From: Anaerolineales bacterium HSG25
GTDB taxonomy: Bacteria > Chloroflexota > Anaerolineae > 4572-78 > J111
Assembly (NCBI GenBank): GCA_030377865.1
Contig: JAUCGA010000060.1
Location: 1 to 34,184 of the forward strand
DNA length: 34,184 nucleotides
Reading direction: 5' to 3'
Under the pieces are notes generated by a model, which was not told the DNA's origin, did no database searches, and was given only the letters and a program-made list of their open reading frames with translations. Shown in pieces: positions 7,733-17,100 of the stretch. Positions within the stretch are counted from its first letter, which is position 1. Each line of letters opens with the position of its first letter. The position numbers were made by a program, and so were the translations under genes.

Positions 7733-8198
7733 GAGAAACTCCTTTTTAGGGCATCATAGCTTTGTATGATAGAAGCTATAACCGCCTAAATAGCTAAAAA
7801 ATTAGCCGCAAACGTCAAGGATTAATAGGTTTTTTATAAATCCAAAAATTTGTGGCTAATTTGTCACAAGAATCAGGTTTTGTTATTAAAGAACGGGATG
7901 TACACCACAATATCAACTATCTTTATTCTATCTGTTGAATAATTTTATCTCAACAGTAATATCTTGGGATAGTTGTAAGCGATAACACGGGTAGCCAATT
8001 AGATGGCCAATAGGTGGTAGCACGGATAACCAAAATTCAGTCATCATTAAAGTATCTTAATGCATGATGAAGGACAATACAAGGGGAAAAAAGTATGCTT
8101 AGTTTTATAAACCCAAGATAAAAAAACACCTGCGAGGGAAAAAGTACACCTCGCAGGTGGTAAGACCATAATTAGTTTTGCTCAAGTAATTCCCGTTT
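7733..8198. other. Intergenic region upstream of the sensor operon
   Basis: 466 bp, AT-rich, with no convincing gene. On the minus strand it should carry the promoter of the sensor cluster; I could not single out a confident -35/-10 pair. Short near-repeats of a CGGGTAGCCAATTAGATGGCC type occur around 7988-8030. The hairpin at 8127-8159 follows the giant gene. Confidence 0.6.
8127..8159. terminator. Hairpin after giant secreted protein gene, possible terminator
   Basis: Arms 8127-8137 and 8149-8159 (CACCTGCGAGG and its complement) form an 11-bp stem with an 11-nt loop. It lies about 40 bp past the TAA of the 8199-18488 gene. On the minus strand it is followed by a run of T (rc of AAAAAA at 8121-8126), which fits an intrinsic terminator. 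The same stem core occurs at 2794-2822. Confidence 0.6.
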
Positions 8199-11100
8199 TT
8201 ATTCGGGTTTTGTGATCATCGGCACATAGATACGATGCCTATCTTCAGAGGTTAGGTTTGCCATTTGATTAAGAAAGGTACAGGTTAGATATTGTCCCGG
8301 AAGCACGGTGATGGTGGCTTGGAAATTAGCATGGTCAATATCAGGAATAATTTGTCCAGTCTTATCCTCACACAGAACACTCAACAAAGCCCAATCATCA
8401 GATGAAGGGAATGAAGTTGGATCCTCAGTAATCGTATATTTGCCCGATTCTATATCAGAGAAGGTTTTCGAGGTGTTGGGTAAAAGCGAGAATTGTCCCA
8501 AATCACCTGCAAATCCAAATAGATGTTCTAAGTATAACGTGCCTGAAATCTTTTTAACAATGGTCAACTTAGGTGCAGTCGTGATGGAGACTAGCGTTGT
8601 GGCAGTCATGACAGTTATCCCATTCTCGGCGGTGACAACGGCGGTGTAACTCCCCATAGTTTCGTATGTATGGGATACCACAGGGCCGATAGCAATATTA
8701 CCATCCCCCAAATCCCATGTATATGTCAGGAAACCAGTATCCATTGTTTCCAGAGTTGTCATTTGATTAATGATCGTTGGGCTGTCATTGAGGGCGTATA
8801 GTTTATCGGTTGGTAGAATAATAGGCGTGGCAAAGTTTTCTACTTCTGACCCTACTTCACCCATTAACATGATGGGTGTATCAGGATCAAAGTTTTCGAC
8901 TATAATCGTAAACTGATCCGAAACTCCATGACGATAGGTTTCAAAAAGCGGTTCAAACTTCATCCAATGTCCAGTTTCATTATATACCCAACTTGTCTGG
9001 TAATCTCCGATTGTACCGGTATAGGTCTCATGATTAGTTGGCGAGATAAGCCGCCAACCGTCGCCCCCAATCATAAATGAGGTAACATCATTTTCACATT
9101 GGTTGGTCACTTCAAAGGTGATGGTGGTCGCTGAACGGTCATAGGTTTCGCCGATATATAGGAAATCGAACTCAAAACATTGCCCACTCACATCTTGTAG
9201 ATTATCGCTGATTAAGGCCACATTATAGCTCTCGTCATCTCCCTCTAACCCGACGTTACCGTTGTTATCCACCACTTGAATGAAATATTCAACACTTTGG
9301 GTCACCGAGATGGCGGTCTGCCATTTGTTGTACCCAATTGGGTCTAACTCGGCACTTTTCCACTCTCCATTTCCATCGGTGTATGTCACCAGAACTCGCC
9401 AGATACCAGCCTCATCTCTAACCTCTGTTGTAATTGTCAACAGTTTATTTTGGTACTGTATATCGGCTTTATAGACTTTTGGTGGTTCGTTATCTAGCGA
9501 GTTAGAGTAGAATACCTCAAAATCTAAGCCTTGATAGAGTCGTTCTGTACTACTTTCTGCTTCAAACTGGCCCAGAGTAAGGACAAGATTTTCTTGACGT
9601 ATCTCTAACGCATCCATCAGGTTGAGTGAATGGGGATTGATTGGATACCAGTTAGGATTATTAAAGGTCGGCTCGGAACGGGTCTCGGCCAACTCTCCCG
9701 TCCGGTTGGCGACCTCCACCACCGGATTACTGTTCGGAATATCTTTATATCGTCCCCCAACCATAACCACTCCTTTTACTGGTGCGGCTTGATTGGTCAA
9801 TTCAGTCTGATAGACGGGTTGTAAAGGTGTGCCTTCATCGGCATGGGTTTCTCCATTAGGCAAGATATAGTAAGTTCCATTCAGGGTGGAAACGGGAATC
9901 ATCTCTGGGAAACCAAAGTTTAACCGAGTCATCAATGTTTCCGCAGGAACGGTTGTATCTGTAATAACCTGATTGGCTGATAGGTAACTGGCTTGATCAA
10001 GATTGGCCGGATTAAGCACGGCTGTTTTGGTGAGTTTAACCCCACTACTACGACTTGTTCTGCGTCCTCTAGTACTTACTGTTGGGTAAGAAACCTCAAA
10101 CATGGGTAATCCATACAAAGTCAACTGTACCATGCTCTTTTCGGCATAAGGGCCAAATTTATCTGTCTTCGCTCCCCAATACTGCTGTTTGGCGGCAACT
10201 AAGGCCTCACCAATAGTATCAGTTTGTTGCAGTTGGTCAGTTAAGTTAATCACCATCTTTTCTGAGAGGGCGCTTGCGTGGCTGTACCCAAAGCCCCAGC
10301 CGGGGTTCCCGATATAGTTTGCTCCACGACCAAGAAACGCTTGGGGAAGGTCAACATGATAAGGCTCGATAACATTCAACCCGGCATGACAACTCATACT
10401 GACCATCAATGATTCATTCAAACTCGTCCCAGTGGCAATGGTATAGGCCGATAGTTCGTCTCGGTTTTGAGCGTAATATCCATGATGGGTGGCATGCCCG
10501 TTGAATATCCCAAGATTGTAGTTTGTGTCGACAAATTTTGACTTAAGAACAGTTTGCCCCCACCTGTATGGCCAAGTTGGTAATATTGGATATTTTTGAT
10601 TAATCAAGCCACAATCCTTGGTTAGATTACCGGTAAGCAGGTTACATTGTTGCTTTGCGGCATCATTCATAAAATCTGCCCCCACGATGGTCGCATTTCG
10701 TATCACAATACGGCCATCATTACTCAGAAAGGCATCAATCACTGTTTCCATGTCACGAGGTGTTTCGATTAAACGACCAATCGGATAATCGGGTAGGATG
10801 ATGTTACGACCATCATACTCATACTCCGTGAAAGCGGTATAAAAATCATCACTCAGGGTTCTATCTTGTAACAAGGCCGCCCCCACAGTGGTATCTTTAT
10901 CAACACCATTATACCCTTCTTCTGAGCCATACCAGTAGCGATGACATTGACCATTCGGCCCAATACATAAGCGGTAGAAGGGAATAATTTCATCACTGCC
11001 CACAATCACCACATATTTAATGTTGGGGTTCACGGTTTTTTTGTTTTCGATCAATCGTTTAATCGCTTGAGCAACCTGATTCGCCTTGGCTGGACTATAA

Positions 11101-14100
11101 GGTTCAGCATCCCACAGTTGGTAGGCTTCAGCAACAGTTGATTCTTCTTGGACATCAACAAACAATCCTTCAACCCGAGGATGGGTGTTTAATTGACCTA
11201 ATTTGTTCCACAATGTATCGACCTCAATTTGACCATACAACGATATTGAGCGAGTTTTATTGACCAATATCAAGGTCTGGTAATCGGTAGGTGGCGTTGG
11301 AGCCAAGGTGACAGTAAAGGTATAGGGAGTTTCCTGACTATAGGCCCCTTGATACCCAACTACTTTGATATAGTAGTACAGTCCTTTGTTTGGTCCGGTG
11401 TTATATGATAATATTTCATCACCCAACTGGCGAGTTTCTGAGGAATGACGCTGAATTAAATTACCATTGACGCAATCTGTATAGATAAAAATATCATAAT
11501 CTTGCCCTAGTTGATTTAGGGTTATGCCAAGATTCAGATACGGCTCAGTCAGGTATATTTTATACAGGTCAACATCTTTATTGCTACTTAGATAGGAATT
11601 ATACGATGTACCGGGATTAATCTCTTGAGCTTGATGACAGATGTTGTTTGGTTCATAAGTGTCATTTTCGGGAGTAACAAATGTCATCATCGCGTCCTGC
11701 CTACTGATTGAAATGGTATCATCACCGTTGTAGGCAGTAACGCCATAATCAGTATTAGAAAGGTTATCTGTGGCGATGACGATAAGTTGAAGCTCAAGAG
11801 TCGTTTTAGTGGGCAATGAGGATACTGACCATTCGATAATACCATCGTTATTATTCCCACCGGATACATAGTCTGCTCCAATCGGCAAGGCATCGGTAAT
11901 AATCAGATTGGTGGCCGGGCCATTCCCACTATTAGTAATCGTTAAGGTATAGGTGATTAATTCATCAGCAAGCGCAGTTTTTGGCCCAGCAATACTGATG
12001 GTTAATATTGGGGCATTATCATTGAGCCATATCTGGTTAGGGCCATCGTTGCTTCCAAAGGCATCAAGATCACCATCCCCATCTAAATCACTTAGAGCTA
12101 TTCCCCAACTCGGTGATGTTCCCACCACTTGACCAGTGTCGCTGAAAGCACCTACATGGTTCAGCCAAATTTTGTTCGACGTTGAGTTACTCCCAAAGAT
12201 ATCAAGGTCGTCATCCCCATCCACATCACCGAGAGCGATACTCTGCCCACCGGATGAATTATCTAAAATTTGGCCCGTAGCACTAAAGTTGCCACTTCCA
12301 TCGTTAGGCCAGATTTGACTACTTTGTTCACTAACAATGAGGGCATCAAGGTAACTATCGTTATTCAGGTCTCCCAAAACGATAGCCGTACTGCCTAAAT
12401 TGTCTAGCGTTTGACCAAGGCTAAACATGCCCGTTCCGTCATTTAGCCAGATTTCATCAGCCTGTTTATTGTAATTCACCACAAAGGCATCAATATCACC
12501 ATCATTATCCAGATCACCCAAAGCAATTGCCTGAGTCGACTGTTTACCAAACTGTTGACCATTATTGGTGAACTGACCTGTACCATCATTCAGCAAAACT
12601 TGGTTAGAAGTAGCATTACCTATACCAATAAACGCGTCCATGTAACCGTCTCCATTGAGGTCACTCAAGGCCACCGCATTGGCTGAGATATTTAAGGTAT
12701 GGATATTATTGGCGATGTTTGCTAAACCGTCATTCAACCAAACTTCCAACGGGCCGTTACTATTGGCAATCAAAGCATCTATATCGCCATCATTATCCAG
12801 ATCACCTAAAGCAATCCCTTCACTATCCAAACTATTCGGCAGTTGCGCTTCTTTCGTAAAAGTCCCCCCATTATTGAGCCAAATCTCATTGGGTTGTCCC
12901 ATATTTGCTACAACTGCATCAAGATCGCTATCTGCATCTAAGTCAGCCAAAGCGATGTCTCGCGAATTTTCCTGCCCCAAAGATTGGGTGTGACTAAAGA
13001 CACCCCTCCCTTTGGTCACACCAACTTGGAATTGAGAGACAATGGTTGAAGAGAGTGGGCCGTTCGCTGTGATTAGAATAATTTCCCCCGGTTGGAAGGC
13101 TCGAATAGGTTTAAGGATAATCGTATTATTATCTTTGTACTCGGTGTGAGGCAACATACCTGTCTGCATTGAATGAACCGTTAATGAACTATCTGTTTTA
13201 TTAACTGGCCCATCGAAAGTAAGGGAAATATCTATTTCAGAGGGAGTATTTTGAGCATTGACGGAAGGTATCAGCGTCATATTTGGAGCACTATCTTGAA
13301 GTAGCTTGAGGGTTATTTGATACGGGCTATTACTATAATCGCCATTATAGCCATGCACCTTAAGGCAATAGATACCTGTATCTAACCCCACATTGTAGGC
13401 GATAGCTTCTTCACCTGCATCACGTGATTGAGCCACTTGGCGCGACCTTGATGAAAAACTGACCTGTCCGTTGCTATCAATACAATCATCGGAGAGTTCT
13501 AAATTATAATCAGCAAAAGCATGGGTTACGGTCACGCTGATGAGACTGTATTTTTCAAGAGCCACGATTGTATAGATATCCTCATCCCACGGACTACTAA
13601 GATATGAGGTTTGGGGGATGGTGGAGGTAAGTGTTATGGGGATGTCCCCCGGCCCATCCGGTTCATGCTTATCTGGAATTAAATCAACTCGTAAATTATA
13701 CGGCACGGTTTCAGAAGGAATTCCATCTTCTCCCTTCACAATCTGAACATAATAGTTACCTGTCTTGGCAAATACCGGATAGGCAATCAACTCATCATCG
13801 GGGAGCCAAGAATTTCCCTCAGCCAGCTTGCTATTGTCGCCTTCCCGATAGAGATAGATTTTATAGTTTTGCCCATTGTGGGTTAAACCAACATTAAGCG
13901 TGACATTGGGCTGATCAACCGTAAACATATAAAAATCACTATCGAGAGTGTGGCTGATGTAGGATTGATAATCGAAACCTAGCGTGATGGGATGTGCTTC
14001 GAGTTTAGTATCATTTGGTTCATAAGCTTGGGCTTCCTCTAAAACAATATTAAAACTGTATGGTGTAGTACTATAAGCCCCCTCAAAACCGATAATCTCA

Positions 14101-17100
14101 AGATAATAGGTGCCAGTAACTGGCCCTGTTTGGTAAAACTGATTTTTTTCACCGGCCCGTTGTCTCCAGCCCGCTCGCTGTCTCCAGCCCGCTCGCTGTC
14201 TCCAGCCCGCTCGCTGTCTCCAACCCGCTCGCTGTCTCCAGCCGGCTCGTTGTCTCCAACCCGCTGCATCGACACATCCTTCATAAATAACGACCTGATA
14301 GTTGGCCGTAGGATGATAAAGGAGTACATCAATCACACTGTAAGGATCAAATACATCAATTTTATGCAGGTCGGTATCGGTTTCGTTGCTGATAGTAGAT
14401 TGGTAGTCGATACCGGTGGTTATTTCGTAGGCGTCCTTACATTGATCTCCAGTATCTGAAATAACTATTGGTGCAGAAGAGGCTGGTTCAAAAACAACAT
14501 CATCAATCCAAATCGTGCTATTCAGAACATTGGCATTATTTTGAACCCCATGCCAGATAACAATCGTGGCTGACACCGCCTCAACCGGCGCAGTGACGAC
14601 CGCGCTTGCCTCAACCCAATCATGAGTGCCATTCGGCCCAGAAATAGGCTGCTCAACCCGTAACTCCTGCCCATTACTATCAAGCCAAACCACCTTGGCA
14701 TGTTCCTCAACCGCGTTTTGACCACGCCACCAGAAACCATAATCATAGGCTTGTCCACCCACAACGGCGAAGTGTTGGGAGGTGCCTTTCCAGTTAGCGT
14801 TAGATTGGTCATCATGAATTTGGATGGATTGGTAGGCGTATTGGCTTCCATTTCGCCCCGCGACCAACTGATTACGACCGTCAGAATGTGACTCCCATGC
14901 TTGGTAGCCAGTCTCAAAGTCGCCGTTGCAGAGTTGGTCGTCTTCACATGGATTTGCTGGTATAGAACGTATAGAACTGTCTTCTAAGATAACCAACCCA
15001 TTAAGTCCATCCGCAAGATAGATATATTTACCGACAGCATGAACATCATAAGTAGCACTTTGCGTATTATAACTATCAGATAGGATCGGTTTAGTCGGGT
15101 CACTGACATCGACAATCTGTAAGCCAGCCGTATAATCCGCCACATAAGCATAATTCCCTGAGACATAGATGCCATTAGCCTTTCCTGGCGTATCATAGCG
15201 TCCAGTCAAGGTGGGGTTAGCCGGGTCACTGACATCAATCACATGTAAACCATTTGCATAATCTGCTACATAAGCATAACTTCCAGATACATAGACATCA
15301 TAAAATGCAATTCCTGATGCATGATAGGTGCTGACCAAGGTAGGGCCGGTGGGGTCACTGACATCAATTATTTGTAATCCACTAGCATGGCTCGCCATAT
15401 AAGCGTAAGTTCCAGAGGCATAGACTCCTAAAGAACCTGTAGTATAACTGCCTGTTAAAGTGGGATTGGTCGGATCGCTGACATCAATCACTTGCAAGCC
15501 TTTATCAAGATCTGCCACATAAGCATAATTCCCAGATATATGGACACGGTGAGCCTTTTCTGGAGTATCATAACTGCCAGCCAAAGTGGGGTTGGTTGGA
15601 TCACTAACATCAATCACCTGTAAACTACTCCAGTCAGCGATATAGGCATAATTTCCAGAGAAAGACACATCTCGAGCATTTCCTGGGGTATTATAACTAC
15701 CAACCAAAATGGGGTTGGCAGGGTCACTAACATCAATTATCTGTAAACCACTCGTCCTCGCTGCTAAGTAGGCATAACTTCCTAAAAGATAGACACCATG
15801 TCCATGCCATGCGCCTGCAGGGTTATAGCTGGCAACTAGAGTGAGGTTGATGGGGCAGGTAATTCCTGAACTATTAACATTAGTGATGCCACCTAACCAA
15901 GCTTGAAAAGCAGAATCGGAAGGTTCGCACAGATCGGTGTTATGGAAAGTAAAAGAAGATAAATTACTTAAATTGGTCATTGTTAATGGCAATGACCCAC
16001 TTAATTGGTTATCGTATAAACTAAGAGCCGTGAGATCTGATAGATTACCTAATGTTGAAGGAATAGTTCCACTCAACTGGTTTCCAGACAAATAGAGAGT
16101 TGTTAAATCAGATAGATTACCCAAATCAGATGGAATCTCTCCATTCAATTGGTTGCTATTCAAAAGAAGACGTTGCAGTTTCGTGAGTTTACCCAATTCA
16201 ATTGGAATAGTGCCTGTTAGATCATTGCTGGTTAACATAAGATGTTCTAAATTAACCAAGTCTCCTAATTCAGATGGCATGTTATCACTCAATTGATTAG
16301 CATGTAAGTCAAGATAAGTTAAATTAGTCAGATAACTAAGTTCAGACGGTATTTTTCCCGTTAGTTTGTTATCATTTAAAAAGAGCCGTTTTAATCCTGT
16401 TAACTCGCCTAATTTTGGAGGTATAATTCCATCTAGTTGATTATAGGACAAATCTATTTCCGTAACTTGCCTCACATCACATGTCACCCCATACCAGTTG
16501 CATGGCTCAGTTGTCTCAAGCCAGTTGGTTTTGGTAGTCCAGTTTGGGCCATCAGTGCTATCGTACAACTCTACTAACGCCTCACACTCGGTTTGGGGGA
16601 TTTGGGTTTGGGTGGTGCAGATAGTTGCTGATGAGATGTGCTGTAGAATGACCAAACCACCACTCCCGTCTCCCACATAAACATGGGTACCAGATACATA
16701 GACACCATGAGCAGACCCCGAAGTATCATAACTGCTGGCTAGATTGGGTGTAGTCGGGTTACTCACATCAATCACCTGTAAGCCACCATCTCCGTCTGCT
16801 ACATAAGCATAATTTCCAGATACATAGACATCATAAGCACTCCCAGGGGTATTATAACTGCCAGCTAAAGTGGGGATAGCTGGGTTGCTCACATCAAGTA
16901 CTAGTAAGCCACCGCCTGAATCGGCTATGTAAGCATAATTTCCAGATACATAGACCCCTTGAGCATACAGGGTATCATAACTGCTGGTTAGGCTGGGTGT
17001 GGTTGGATCACTGATATCAATGATATGTAAACCCTCACGCGCATCCGCCACATAAGCATAATTTCCAGATACATAGACATCATAAGCATCCCCCGGGGTG

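Noticed and set aside
14039..14459. Open frames on both strands over the 18-bp repeat (PARSLS and AGDSER repeats)
   Set aside because: All frames are open because the repeat contains no stop codons; only the GWRQRA frame belongs to the long gene and keeps PPC homology on both sides.
15855..16625. Plant-type LRR block as eukaryotic contamination
   Set aside because: It is in frame inside a bacterial-type secreted protein flanked by LVIVD repeats with a normal ribosome site; such LRRs also occur in bacteria.
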